DNA from: Mesobaculum littorinae
Lineage (GTDB): Bacteria; Pseudomonadota; Alphaproteobacteria; Rhodobacterales; Rhodobacteraceae
NCBI RefSeq assembly: GCF_004011175.1
Contig: NZ_RQXX01000006.1
Coordinates: forward strand, 62,001-126,000
Reading direction: 5' to 3'
Length of the DNA: 64,000 nt
Shown: positions 1 to 9,368 of the stretch, piece after piece
Position numbering within the stretch: the first letter of the stretch is position 1
Layout of the letters: every line of letters begins with the position of its first letter
Position numbers and translations under genes: made by a program
The notes under the pieces: model-generated
Database searches by the model: none
Seen by the model: the letters and a program-made list of their open reading frames with translations, nothing else
What the model was told of the DNA's origin: nothing

Positions 1-1174
1 GGGTGCGATAGATCGAATCCGCCGAGGCAAAGTCCGGCCCGGCCGCGATCAGCACCGCACCGCCGTCTTCGACATAGCGGCGAATATTGTCGAAATAGAT
101 CGCGGGCAGGATGCCGCGCCGCTTGTAACGATCAAAGATGATCAGGTCGAATTCGTCGATCTTGTCCAAAAACAGCTCGCGCGTCGGAAAGGCGATCAGG
201 CTCAGTTCACTGACCGGCACACCGTCCTGCTTTTCCGGCGGCCGCAGGATGGTGAAATGCACGAGGTCGACGCTTGAATCCGACTTCAGCAGGTTGCGCC
301 ATGTCCGTTCGCCCGGGTGCGGCTCGCCCGACACCAGAAGCACGCTGAGACGGTCGCGCACCCCGTTGATCTGCACGACAGCCGTGTTGTTGCGGTCGGT
401 CAGTTCGCCCTCGGCGGCGGGTGTGGTGAACTGGATCACGTTGGTGCCGCCATGCGTCAGCGTCAGGGGCAACGTCAGGTCCTCGCCCACGGGGACGCGC
501 ACCTGCCGCACCGCGCCGCCGTCGACGGCGACGTCAAGCTCGACCAGCCCGTCGCCCGCAGGTGCCTGACCCTGGTCCTCGATCCGCAGGGTCAGCGTCA
601 CCTCCTCGTCGAGGATGGCGAAGGCAGGGGCGTTCTCGACCACCAGCCGGCGGTCCCAGTCATCCTCGTGCCCCGTCAGCAGCACATGCAGCGGCGCGGG
701 CAGATCGGGCGCGCGGTCCACATCGTGCAGCCGCCCGTCGGTCAGAAGAACCGCGCCCGCCAGCCGTCCGCGCGGCTCTTCGGCGACGGCCTCCGACAGG
801 GCGGTCATCAGCAGCGTGCCCTCGTCCCCGGGCGCATCGCCCAGCGAGACGACGCGCAGCTCGGTATTCTCCAGTCCCGCGATCGCGCGCTCCATCTCGT
901 CGATGGCGCGGGCCGTCTGCACGGCCCTGTCCGACAGCGTCTGGCTGGCGCTTTCATCGACCACCAGGACGACGATGTCGGACAGGGGCGTCTGCGCCTC
1001 GTCCTGCAACGACGGGTTGGCCAGAGCCGCCAGCAGGGCCGCCCCGGCAAGCCCGCGCAGCCACCATCCCGGAAGACGCCGCCACAGCGCCAGGGCCACG
1101 ATCAGCACGACGCCCGCCGCCGACGCCCAGATCGCGGCCCACGGCAGAAGCGGATCGTAGATCACCTGCATCAT
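1..1174 (-). CDS. Membrane protein with VWA/glutamine-amidotransferase-like region (partial at window edge)
   Basis: The frame is open from an ATG at 1174 to the left edge of the window, so only about the first 391 residues are visible. It begins MMQVIYDPLLPW. Two hydrophobic segments lie near the N terminus (about residues 10-50), followed by a VWA-like start with VVLVVDESASQTL. The region after about residue 300 (LRVLLVSGEPHPGERTWRNL) resembles the class-I glutamine-amidotransferase-like fold found in proteins of DUF4159/DUF58/MoxR clusters. The gene follows the DUF4159 gene on the same strand after a 112-nt spacer holding a repeat element. Its function is unknown; a role in envelope assembly or in activating a metal or protein complex with the MoxR ATPase is inferred only from the cluster. 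Confidence 0.8.
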   Translation of the reverse strand, partial: MMQVIYDPLLPWAAIWASAAGVVLIVALALWRRLPGWWLRGLAGAALLAALANPSLQDEAQTPLSDIVVLVVDESASQTLSDRAVQTARAIDEMERAIAGLENTELRVVSLGDAPGDEGTLLMTALSEAVAEEPRGRLAGAVLLTDGRLHDVDRAPDLPAPLHVLLTGHEDDWDRRLVVENAPAFAILDEEVTLTLRIEDQGQAPAGDGLVELDVAVDGGAVRQVRVPVGEDLTLPLTLTHGGTNVIQFTTPAAEGELTDRNNTAVVQINGVRDRLSVLLVSGEPHPGERTWRNLLKSDSSVDLVHFTILRPPEKQDGVPVSELSLIAFPTRELFLDKIDEFDLIIFDRYKRRGILPAIYFDNIRRYVEDGGAVLIAAGPDFASADSIYRT

Positions 1175-1189
1175 CGCGCGCTACCCCTG

Positions 1190-1240
1190 CTTCTTCTCTT
1201 TCGAAATACTCCCCGGGGGGCCTGCCGCAAGGCAGGCGGG
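1190..1240 (+). repeat. Dispersed intergenic repeat, copy 1 (conserved head plus hairpin)
   Basis: The head TTCTTCTCTT, two variable bases and GAAATACTCCC (1191-1213) match 14241-14263 at 21 of 23 positions. It is followed by a GC-rich hairpin whose arms GCCTGCC (1220-1226) and GGCAGGC (1231-1237) are perfect but differ in sequence from the hairpin of the second copy. It lies between two minus-strand genes. Confidence 0.6.
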
Positions 1241-1286
1241 GGGCAGGCAGCCCCCCTGCACCGGGTGGGGACGTGAGGCGCCCGGC

Positions 1287-4154
1287 TCACTGGCCCAGCC
1301 GGTCGAGCAGCGCCGGCACATGAACCTGGTCGGATTTGTAGTTGCCGGTGAAGACATGCATCATCAGGTTGACGCCGAACCGATACGCGATCTCGCGCTG
1401 GCGCTCGCCGGCAAAGCCGCGGCCGACGGGGAACATCCATGTCCCGCCCTCGTCGCGCGCCCAGGCGGCGGCCCAGTCGTTGCCGCCGATCACGACCGGC
1501 GTCACGTTGTCGTTGAGGTTTCGGAACGGCATCCCCTCGACCTGCCGCGCATCGGCCGGCGCGGCCTCGACCCAGATGTCGCGGCCGGCATAGCGGCCGG
1601 GAAAGTCCTGAAGCAGGTAGAAGGCCCGCGTCAGTACATGGTCCTGCGGGATCGGCTCAAGCGGCGGGATGTCCAGCGGCGCGGCCAGCTCCTGCAACCG
1701 GTCGCCCGCCGGCGTACCGCTGCCGAACCCCGCCACATCGGCGTCGCGCGTGTCGAACAGGATCATCCCCCCGGTCCGCAGGTAGGTGTTGAGCCGCGCA
1801 TAGGCCGCATCCGACGGGATCGGCTGATCCGCCGTCACCGGCCAGTAGAGAAAGGGATAGAAGGCCAGCTCGTCCGTTTCGACATCGACGCCCATGGGCG
1901 CGGCGGGCTCGATCGAGGTTCGTTCGTACAACACGCGCGACAGGCCACGCAGCCCCGCCTGTGCGACGGCGTCGACCTGCGCGTCACCGGTCAGCACATG
2001 CGCCAGAACCACCTCGGACGTCGCCTCGACCGCGCGGGCATCCGCCGCGGCATCGGGGGCAGTGGTCGGGGAGGTGTCGGCCCCGGCGCCCGCGGGGCCA
2101 CCGGTCGCGGCACCGGCCCCGCCCGCCGGGTCGGTCGTGCCTTGCGCGCGGGCGCCGGGGCCCGGCAGCGCCAGAAGCAGCGCGACCGCGATCACCGCCG
2201 CCCCGCCGGCCCTGCGGCGCAGCCCGCCCAGACGTCCGCCGATCCAGAGCGAGGCCAGGAGGTCGAGCGCCAGCAGGATCAGCGCGGCGGTCAGCATCGG
2301 GCCCTGCAGCGGCGTCTCGTCCCCCAGCTCCAGCCCCTCGACCGTCACGTCGTCGGGCCAGGCGGTGGGGACGAGCGTGGTCTGCCCGTCGCCGACATTC
2401 AGCGCGACCCACCGGTCGTCGCCGGCATAAAGCCCCGGCGGGGTGTCGGGCCCGGGGCGCGCGCTGGCCAGCACCTCGCCCGGAAGGCCCGGCAGGTTCC
2501 CCGGATCGACAACCCGTCCGCGCGCATCCAGCACCGCGTCGGGCACCCATGTCGTGCCCTCGAGATCCCCCGGCTCGGGCCGTTCCGTGGCCGAAGAAAT
2601 GGCAAGCCGTTCCAGCATCTCGACGAAGAGGCCCGAGATCGGCAGTGTCGACCACTCGGCGGTCGCGGTGACATGGAACAGCACGACCTGCCCCTGCCCC
2701 ATCCGCTTGCGCGTGACGAGCGGTGTGCCGTCGGTGAGCGAGGCGATGGTACGGTCGGCCAGGCCGGGATCGGGCTGGGCCATCACCTGCGCCGACACGC
2801 GCACGTCGTCCGGAACGGCAAGCCCGGCAAAGGGCGAGCCTTCGGCGAAGGTCCGAAGCGCCTTGGGTTCTCCCCAGCTCATCGCGCCGCCGACGCTGCG
2901 CCCGCCGGACCGCAGGCGCACGGGCAAAAGCGGGTCCTCTTCGGCGCGGCTGACCTCGCTCGCGGCGAGGCGCGGACCGGCAAAGCGCAGAAGCACCCCA
3001 CCGCCGTCGATCCAGTCGAGCAGAGCTGTCTCTTCGGCCGCGGTCACGGTGGCGATGTCGGCCATGATAATGACGTCGGGATTGGCCAGCAGAACCTCTT
3101 CGATCGGGCCGTCGATCAGGTCAGCGCTGGGTGAAAGCGCCTGTTCCAGGTAATGCGTCGGCGCCAGAAGCCGCAGCCCCTCGCGGTTGCCGCCACTGCC
3201 CAGAAGCGCGATCTCGCGCCGCTTGAGGCTGTCGTCGGTCAGGCTGACCGCGCCGGCCGACCGCACGCCCGCGACCTCGAACCGGGTCACGCGGTTGCGC
3301 AGCTCCGGCGGCAACTCCAGCGCGACCGGGGCGGTGCCGGCGCCGTCGGCAAAGCGCGCGATGCCCCGGCCCAGCTCGCGCTCGACCCCGTTCGGGTCAA
3401 GCCCGTGGGCCGTGACCGCGACCTCGGCCGGGCCGTCCGTCCGCGCGCGCAGGACATCCATGCGAACCGCCCCGTCGGTAAAGGTCGCGGGATGCAGAAG
3501 GTAGACCGGGCGCGGGCTTTCGAACACGGTGACGGGGCCTCTGTCCTGCAGGTCTGCCAGAACCGGCGCGCGCCACTCCTGCGCGACGCCATCCGACAGC
3601 CACAGCGTCTCGAAATCGCCGTCCAGCGTGTCGGCCCAGTCGGTCACCGCCGGGGCCGTTGCGGTCCAGGCGCGGGGGGCGAGCCCCGGCAGGTCGCGCG
3701 CGGCGGCATCGGCGGCGCGGAAGACCGGCGGCCCGGGCGGCAGGTCAGTCAGGGACACCACGGCGGCCAGCCGCCCGGAAACGGCGGCTTCGTCCAGCGC
3801 GGCCTCGGCCCGGGCGACGCGGCCATCCCAGTCGCGCGCATCGGCCCAGCTGCCGTCGAAGAGCACCAGCAGCGGGCCCGTCCCCTCGCCCTCGTCCACC
3901 GGGTTCAGCACGGGCCCCGCGAAGCCGATGATCACAGCCGCCAACGCCAGCATCCGCAAAAGCAGCAGCCACCACGGGGTCTTGTCGCTTTGCTGTTCCG
4001 CATCGGCGAGCCCCAGCAGCAGGGCCACGCCCGGGAACCGGCGCCGCACCGGCGCGGGCGGCACCGCGCGCAGCAAAAGCCACAGAAGCGGCAGCGCGGC
4101 GAGGGCCAGCAAGAGCCAGGGCGCGGTGAACCCTATGCCGAAGATCTGCATCAT
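1287..4154 (-). CDS. BatA-like N-terminal / DUF4159 C-terminal membrane protein
   Basis: A 955-residue protein. The start is the ATG at 4154, which overlaps the stop of the upstream DUF58 gene (TGATG) and gives MMQIFGIGF; a longer frame to 4253 would run through that gene. The N terminus has the two-helix BatA-type segment (LLALAALPLLWLLLR, then LLRMLALAAVIIGF), the middle is a VWA-like periplasmic region, and two hydrophobic segments follow near residues 615-670. The C-terminal 210 residues (LAFYPFLYWPVTADQPIPSD, then LRTGGMILFDTRDAD) are DUF4159. Proteins of this architecture accompany MoxR and DUF58 genes, as here. The biochemical role is not established. A shared operon with the flanking genes is very likely from the overlaps. 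Confidence 0.87.
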   Translation of the reverse strand: MMQIFGIGFTAPWLLLALAALPLLWLLLRAVPPAPVRRRFPGVALLLGLADAEQQSDKTPWWLLLLRMLALAAVIIGFAGPVLNPVDEGEGTGPLLVLFDGSWADARDWDGRVARAEAALDEAAVSGRLAAVVSLTDLPPGPPVFRAADAAARDLPGLAPRAWTATAPAVTDWADTLDGDFETLWLSDGVAQEWRAPVLADLQDRGPVTVFESPRPVYLLHPATFTDGAVRMDVLRARTDGPAEVAVTAHGLDPNGVERELGRGIARFADGAGTAPVALELPPELRNRVTRFEVAGVRSAGAVSLTDDSLKRREIALLGSGGNREGLRLLAPTHYLEQALSPSADLIDGPIEEVLLANPDVIIMADIATVTAAEETALLDWIDGGGVLLRFAGPRLAASEVSRAEEDPLLPVRLRSGGRSVGGAMSWGEPKALRTFAEGSPFAGLAVPDDVRVSAQVMAQPDPGLADRTIASLTDGTPLVTRKRMGQGQVVLFHVTATAEWSTLPISGLFVEMLERLAISSATERPEPGDLEGTTWVPDAVLDARGRVVDPGNLPGLPGEVLASARPGPDTPPGLYAGDDRWVALNVGDGQTTLVPTAWPDDVTVEGLELGDETPLQGPMLTAALILLALDLLASLWIGGRLGGLRRRAGGAAVIAVALLLALPGPGARAQGTTDPAGGAGAATGGPAGAGADTSPTTAPDAAADARAVEATSEVVLAHVLTGDAQVDAVAQAGLRGLSRVLYERTSIEPAAPMGVDVETDELAFYPFLYWPVTADQPIPSDAAYARLNTYLRTGGMILFDTRDADVAGFGSGTPAGDRLQELAAPLDIPPLEPIPQDHVLTRAFYLLQDFPGRYAGRDIWVEAAPADARQVEGMPFRNLNDNVTPVVIGGNDWAAAWARDEGGTWMFPVGRGFAGERQREIAYRFGVNLMMHVFTGNYKSDQVHVPALLDRLGQ

Positions 4155-5025
4155 CAGGAGGGCGCCTCGAGCGCGCGGTAAAGCCACAGCAGCGCGGCGG
4201 TGGCGCTTTCGCCGGTGTGGTGGCAGTGGAACCGCCAGCCCGTCGTGCGGCACAGATCGGCCAGCCGCGCCTTTCGCTCGGCCAGCCGCTGCAGGTAGCG
4301 GTCGCGCAGGTCGCCCGCCTTCAGCGTTTCGTGCCGCAGGCTGCCGCCCATCGATTCGAACACGGTGCGACCATCGAAGGGAAACGCCTCTTCCTGCGGG
4401 TCGAGCACCTGCAGCACGACGCCCTTGACGCCCCGGTCCGCAGCCTTGAGCAGCGCCGCCTCGGTCGCGCCGAGATCGCCCAGGTAGTCCGACACGAACA
4501 GCGCCCGGCTGCGCGGCAGCATGCCGCGCGCCTCGGGCGCACCGTAATCCGCACCCTCGCCCCCATCCGACAGCGCATCGGCCAGACGCAGAAGCTGCAG
4601 ATCGCCCGACCGCGGCGGCAGGCCCGGGGCGGACAGGCCCACGCGCTCCCCGCCACGGATCAGCAGGATCGCGGCGGCCATCGCCAGAAGCCGCCCGCGG
4701 TCGGATTTACGCGCCAGGGCGGCATCGCTGGAAAAGGTCATCGACCGGCCGGCATCGACCCAGAGCAGGACGGATTGCGCCGCCTGCCATTCGCGTTCGC
4801 GCACGAAATGCGCGTCCGACCGGCCCGAGCGGCGCCAGTCGATGCTGCGCGCCGGATCGCCGGGCACCGCCGCGCGATACTGCCAGAATTCGTCACCCGC
4901 CCCCGCGCGGCGGCGGCCGTGGTTGCCGATCAGCACCGTCTGCGCAAGGTGCTGGGCATCCGCGAGCAGCGGCGGCAGCGGCCCGGCAAGCGTTTCCGCC
5001 CCGGCCCTGAGACGGGCGGGGTCGC

Positions 5026-5029
<4 letters not shown>
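4154..5029 (-). CDS. DUF58 domain-containing protein
   Basis: A 291-residue protein starting at GTG 5029, which overlaps the TGA stop of the MoxR gene (GTGA); the longer frame to 5305 would overlap that gene by 280 bp. The family signature is visible as PGDPARSIDWRRSGRSD, followed by a VWA-like stretch with LLWVDAGRSMTF. DUF58 proteins are thought to be client or adaptor partners of MoxR-type AAA ATPases. It has no signal peptide, so a cytoplasmic location is likely. It is sandwiched by overlap between the moxR-type gene and the DUF4159 gene, which argues for translational coupling and a shared complex. Confidence 0.9.
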
Positions 5030-6069
<1,040 letters not shown>

Positions 6070-6145
6070 GACAGATCTCCGCGGCTCGCTACATTCCCAA
6101 CGAAGGTACACCTATCGCGGCCACAGGGGAGGACTAAAGCGGCGA

Positions 6146-6730
6146 ATGGCACAAAACATCGTGAAACCGACGGCGGACAGCCTGGCCGAGGGCGCGCGTG
6201 CCGCGTCATCTGGCGGCTTGCCGCCGGTCGACAAGTGGGATCCGCCGTTCTGCGGCGATCTCGACATGCACATCGCGCGGGACGGGACGTGGTTCTACCA
6301 GGGCTCTCCCATCGGCCGGATGCCGCTGGTGCGGCTGTTCTCGTCGATCCTGAAGAAGGAGGGCGACGCCTATTTCCTGGTCACGCCCGTCGAGAAGGTC
6401 GGCATCACGGTCGAAGATGCCCCCTTCGTCGCGGTGGATTTCGAAGCGCATGCGGAGGCGGGCGCGCAGTCGATCACCTTCACCACCCATGTGGGCGACG
6501 TGGTGACCGCCGGCCCCGATCACCCGATCCGCGTGGTCCGCGACGCCGAGACGGGCGAGCCCGCTCCTTACGTCGAGGTGCGGCGCGGCCTCGAAGCGCT
6601 GATCGACCGCAAGAGCTTCTACCGGTTGGTCGAGATCGGCGAGACGGCGCCGCACGAGGGGGTCGACTGGTTCGGCCTGCGATCAGGGGGCGTTTTCTTC
6701 CCGGTGATCCCGGCGGCCGAGTTGCCCTGA
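6146..6730 (+). CDS. DUF1285 domain-containing protein
   Basis: A 194-residue protein from ATG 6146, with a GGGGAGGA purine stretch at 6126-6133 about 12 nt upstream. The family hallmark PPFCGDLDMHIARDGTWFY is at residues 34-52 and is followed by GRMPLVRLFSSILKKEGDAY and PVEKVGI. DUF1285 proteins are small cytoplasmic proteins of unknown function that are common in alpha- and gammaproteobacteria. The gene is divergent from the MoxR ATPase. A much longer frame reading in from 5531 is an artefact of antisense reading through that ATPase. Confidence 0.92.
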   Translation: MAQNIVKPTADSLAEGARAASSGGLPPVDKWDPPFCGDLDMHIARDGTWFYQGSPIGRMPLVRLFSSILKKEGDAYFLVTPVEKVGITVEDAPFVAVDFEAHAEAGAQSITFTTHVGDVVTAGPDHPIRVVRDAETGEPAPYVEVRRGLEALIDRKSFYRLVEIGETAPHEGVDWFGLRSGGVFFPVIPAAELP

Positions 6731-6881
6731 GGCGGAGGCCGCCGGGCCGTGTCGCCGCCGGGCGTGGGGTCGCCGGTTTGGGCGCGGCTGACGGGCTTGC
6801 GCCCGTGACGCCACGCTTCGTTTTGCGTCCTGTCTTGACCACGCCGGGTGCTACCTACGAACCGTCGCCCCCCGGGCGCCC

Positions 6882-7844
6882 TCAGGCTGTTTCGGCGGCA
6901 TGCGCGGGCGTGGCGCAGCCCGAGCCCGGCACCTCCATCTCCAGCGTCGAATGTGTGATGCCGAAGCGGTCAGCCAGGCGCGACTTGATCGCGCGTGACA
7001 GCTGCGGGAACTGCGCCTGGGTTTCGGGCGCCACGACGACATGCGCCTCGACCGAGGCGCGCGCCTCGTCGATCTGCCACAGGTGGACGTGGTGCACGCC
7101 GAGGACGCCGGGAACCTGCGCCATCTCGTCGCGCACCGTCTCGCGGTCGATGTCGGGCGGCGCGCCCAGCATCAGCAGGCGGATCACCGGCCCCACCTCG
7201 GCGCCCGCGTGCCACAGGATGTAACCGGCGATCCCCAGCGTCACCAGCGGATCGACCAGCCGCCAGTCGTAGAGCAGGATCAGGCTGCCCGCGACGATCA
7301 CCGCGACCGAGCTTGCCGCGTCGGCGAGGTTGTGCAGAAAGGCCGCACGGATGTTCATGCTGGTTTTCGCCATGCGAAGGGTCAGCAGCACCGTGACGAG
7401 GTCGATCACCAGCGCGACCGCGGCCAGGGCCACCACGGTCCAGCCCTGCACCTCGGGCGGGTCGACCAGCCGCATCGCCGCCTCGTAGATCAGGTACAGC
7501 CCGATCACGATCAGCGTGGTGTAGTTGACCAGCGCGGCCACGACCTCGGCCCGCGCATAGCCGAAGGTCATGCCCCCGTCGGCGGGGCGCCGCGCGATCC
7601 TGCGCGCGGCAAAGGCGATGACCAGCGATATCGCGTCGGACAGGTTGTGGATCGCGTCGGCGATCAGCGCGACCGAGCCCGAGAGGACGCCGCCGACGAT
7701 CTGCGCCACCGTCAGAAGCAGGTTCACCCCCACCGCGGCCGCAACCCGGCGATCCCCCGCCCCCGGGTCGATCCCGTGGTGATGATGATGCCCGTGGTGA
7801 TGGCCGTGGGAATGGCCGTGCGGGTGGGAATGATCATGCGGCAT
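6882..7844 (-). CDS. Cation diffusion facilitator (Zn2+/Cd2+-type efflux pump)
   Basis: A 320-residue inner-membrane metal/proton antiporter. It starts at ATG 7844 (MPHDHSHPHG); its first 24 residues contain 14 histidines, a metal-binding tail. The CDF hallmark LSGSVALIADAIHNLSDA carries the HxxxD metal site of helix 2, and HNLADAASS gives the second HxxxD in helix 5. About six hydrophobic segments precede a cytoplasmic C-terminal domain. It is divergent from a MerR-family regulator and preceded by a MerR-type promoter with a 19-bp spacer, so induction by metal is expected. The ligand cysteines of that regulator suggest Zn/Cd/Pb rather than copper. Specific subfamily (ZitB/CzcD-like) not certain. 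Confidence 0.93.
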   Translation of the reverse strand: MPHDHSHPHGHSHGHHHGHHHHHGIDPGAGDRRVAAAVGVNLLLTVAQIVGGVLSGSVALIADAIHNLSDAISLVIAFAARRIARRPADGGMTFGYARAEVVAALVNYTTLIVIGLYLIYEAAMRLVDPPEVQGWTVVALAAVALVIDLVTVLLTLRMAKTSMNIRAAFLHNLADAASSVAVIVAGSLILLYDWRLVDPLVTLGIAGYILWHAGAEVGPVIRLLMLGAPPDIDRETVRDEMAQVPGVLGVHHVHLWQIDEARASVEAHVVVAPETQAQFPQLSRAIKSRLADRFGITHSTLEMEVPGSGCATPAHAAETA

Positions 7845-7902
7845 GCGGTGCGTCTCCGGTTCGGCGGGCCCGGACCCCGGGCCTTTCTCATCGCTTGGCG
7901 GC

Positions 7903-7933
7903 AATGTAGGATCTCCAGCGACTAGAGGTTCAA
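7903..7933 (-). promoter_or_regulatory. MerR-type promoter with operator dyad for the cation efflux gene
   Basis: Read on the minus strand: -35 TTGAAC (7933-7928), exactly 19 nt of spacer, -10 TACATT (7908-7903). The spacer contains the dyad CTCTAG-tcg-CTGGAG (7927-7913), 5 of 6 arm positions symmetric. The overlong 19-bp spacer with a central dyad is the hallmark of MerR/ZntR/CueR-activated promoters. Transcription would start near 7896, about 50 nt before the efflux-gene ATG. Confidence 0.85.
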
Positions 7934-7947
7934 GGGGAAATATCGCC

Positions 7948-8358
7948 ATGCTGTCGATCGGAGATCTGTCCCGCCGCACGGGCGTGAAGGTGCCGACGAT
8001 CCGCTACTACGAGCAGATCGGCCTGATCGAGGCGCAGGGCCGGACGTCCGGCAACCAGCGCCGGTTCGGCCTAGCCGGGCTGGAGCGGCTGGAGTTCATT
8101 CGCCATGCGCGCGACCTGGGCCTGCCGCTCGACGCGATCCGCACGCTTCTGTCGCTGAACGAAACCGGGGCGCAATGCGACGCGACCCACGCCATCGCCA
8201 GCACGCACCTGGCCGATGTCCGGTCGCGGATCAGCCGGCTGCAAAGGCTCGAAGCCGAGCTTTCGCGCATCACGCGGGCCTGCGACCCGGACGGCACCGG
8301 CCCCTGCGGCATTCTCGAAGCCCTGGGCGACCACGGGCGCTGCCACGGCACACACTGA
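7948..8358 (+). CDS. MerR-family metal-responsive regulator (ZntR-like)
   Basis: A 136-residue protein starting at ATG 7948, with AAGGGGAAA upstream. The winged-helix DNA-binding domain (MLSIGDLSRRTGVKVPTIRY) is followed by the dimer helix and a short metal-binding tail. Cys77 in QCDATH, Cys112 and Cys120 in ACDPDGTGPC and Cys132 near the end fit the Zn/Cd/Pb-sensing ZntR pattern rather than the two-cysteine copper loop of CueR. It should distort the divergent 19-bp-spacer promoter and switch on the adjacent efflux pump when metal is bound. Metal assignment is inferred from the cysteine layout only. Confidence 0.92.
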   Translation: MLSIGDLSRRTGVKVPTIRYYEQIGLIEAQGRTSGNQRRFGLAGLERLEFIRHARDLGLPLDAIRTLLSLNETGAQCDATHAIASTHLADVRSRISRLQRLEAELSRITRACDPDGTGPCGILEALGDHGRCHGTH

Positions 8359-8479
8359 GCGCCGCAGCCACGGGGCGGCGGGCATAGTCGCACCTGAGCT
8401 CCGGCCCCCCGGCGTCGAGGTCGGACTGGAGAGACCGGCGTGGCGCGGGTGCCCTGCGCCATCGCCTTGGGGGTCGCCT

Positions 8480-8731
8480 TTAGCTGATTGCACGACCCAC
8501 CCGGCCGCCGCGCTTGTCGTCGACGAAGACCATGGCCGCCCCGCCGGACAGGCTGCGCGGGTGCGATGGTGCGGGGCGGGTCGGACAGGCATGCGGGGCA
8601 TAGCTGTCGTCCTGCCGCACCACCGCGATGCCGTTGACGAAGACGTCCGGCGACGCGCCGGTCGCCGGCGTGGGCGGGAAATGGCATTCATGGCCGGAGC
8701 CGATGTCGCCGAGCTGCGTCGCCTTGGCCAT
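8480..8731 (-). CDS. PAAR-domain protein
   Basis: An 83-residue protein whose start ATG (8731) overlaps the TGA of the upstream hypothetical gene (TGATG). The PAAR pattern is clear: GDIGSGHECHFPPTPATGAS, then SPDVFVNGIAVVRQDDSYA, PHACPTRPAPSHPRSL and VFVDDKRGGRVGRAIS. PAAR proteins form the metal-stabilised sharp tip of contractile injection machines (type VI secretion spikes and phage-like tails); His and Cys residues (H14, C16, H17, H48, C49) are candidate ligands. It ends directly after the last repeat, slightly shorter than many homologues that continue with a CGS-type tail. No other secretion genes are in the window, so this is an orphan tip, possibly with the upstream protein as its cargo or partner. 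Confidence 0.85.
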   Translation of the reverse strand: MAKATQLGDIGSGHECHFPPTPATGASPDVFVNGIAVVRQDDSYAPHACPTRPAPSHPRSLSGGAAMVFVDDKRGGRVGRAIS

Positions 8732-9360
8732 CAGCCCCCGCCCCCCACGATCAGCAGGATATCGTGATCTTTGGTGAAGTCGATCCGGTGCCCGCGCAGC
8801 CAGAGTTCGGCGGCAGGCCGGTCGTCGAGCTCGTAAGGAACGATCGGTGCCAGGAGAAACCGCGTGACCTCGGGTATCGTCGTCATCGCGAGGGTCGCTT
8901 CGTAGAGGCCGCGGGACCATCTCGGCAAGGCCAGCAACGGCGCGACGAAATCCCCGTCGATGTCCCAGGTGACGTTCGAAAGACCCAGCTCTTTCTGTTT
9001 CCTGCGTCTTCGATATTCGTCATGCGCTATTTCCTTGACTTCGCCCCTGCCGTTCGCAGCTGCCTCAGGGTCGCCTTTGCCGCGCAGGTAATCCGCGACA
9101 TGATCGCGATAGGCCCGCGCGAGGCGGTAGTCCTCGTCGGCAATCTCCTTGGTCTGCGGCAGCAGGTAGGTGCCGTTGAAATCGGCCGATGCGCGCAACT
9201 CCGCCACGCGATCGGCAAAACGGGGTCCTCCCGGCAACCGATCGAAAGCGTTGTGAAGAGCGTCCGGCGTTTCGAGTTCAAGCATCAGACCCTCGAAATG
9301 AAATTTATCGAACAGCGTTGGGTCTTCGACGTAGGCTATCCAGTCTTCGAGCAATGTCAT
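8731..9360 (-). CDS. Hypothetical protein coupled to the PAAR gene
   Basis: A 209-residue soluble protein (MTLLEDWIAYVEDPTLFDKF) that I do not recognise. No signal peptide or membrane segment. It is rich in Asp/Glu/Arg; residues 85-125 form a charged helical stretch (DYRLARAYRDHVADYLRGKG) and the C terminus is a glycine run (VGGGG). Its ATG lies 9 nt after the polA stop on the same strand and its stop overlaps the start of the PAAR gene, so the three are probably cotranscribed. Sampled base composition is near 50-57% GC against the mid-sixties around it, suggesting acquisition. The linkage suggests a PAAR-associated cargo, adaptor or structural protein; no catalytic motif supports a stronger claim. 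Confidence 0.75.
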   Translation of the reverse strand: MTLLEDWIAYVEDPTLFDKFHFEGLMLELETPDALHNAFDRLPGGPRFADRVAELRASADFNGTYLLPQTKEIADEDYRLARAYRDHVADYLRGKGDPEAAANGRGEVKEIAHDEYRRRRKQKELGLSNVTWDIDGDFVAPLLALPRWSRGLYEATLAMTTIPEVTRFLLAPIVPYELDDRPAAELWLRGHRIDFTKDHDILLIVGGGG

Positions 9361-9368
9361 TCATCCAC

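Noticed and set aside
317-1276. Plus-strand open frames opposite the left-edge gene
   Set aside because: The minus strand carries a coherent membrane protein with VWA-like and amidotransferase-like features; the plus frames are low-complexity and lack ribosome sites.
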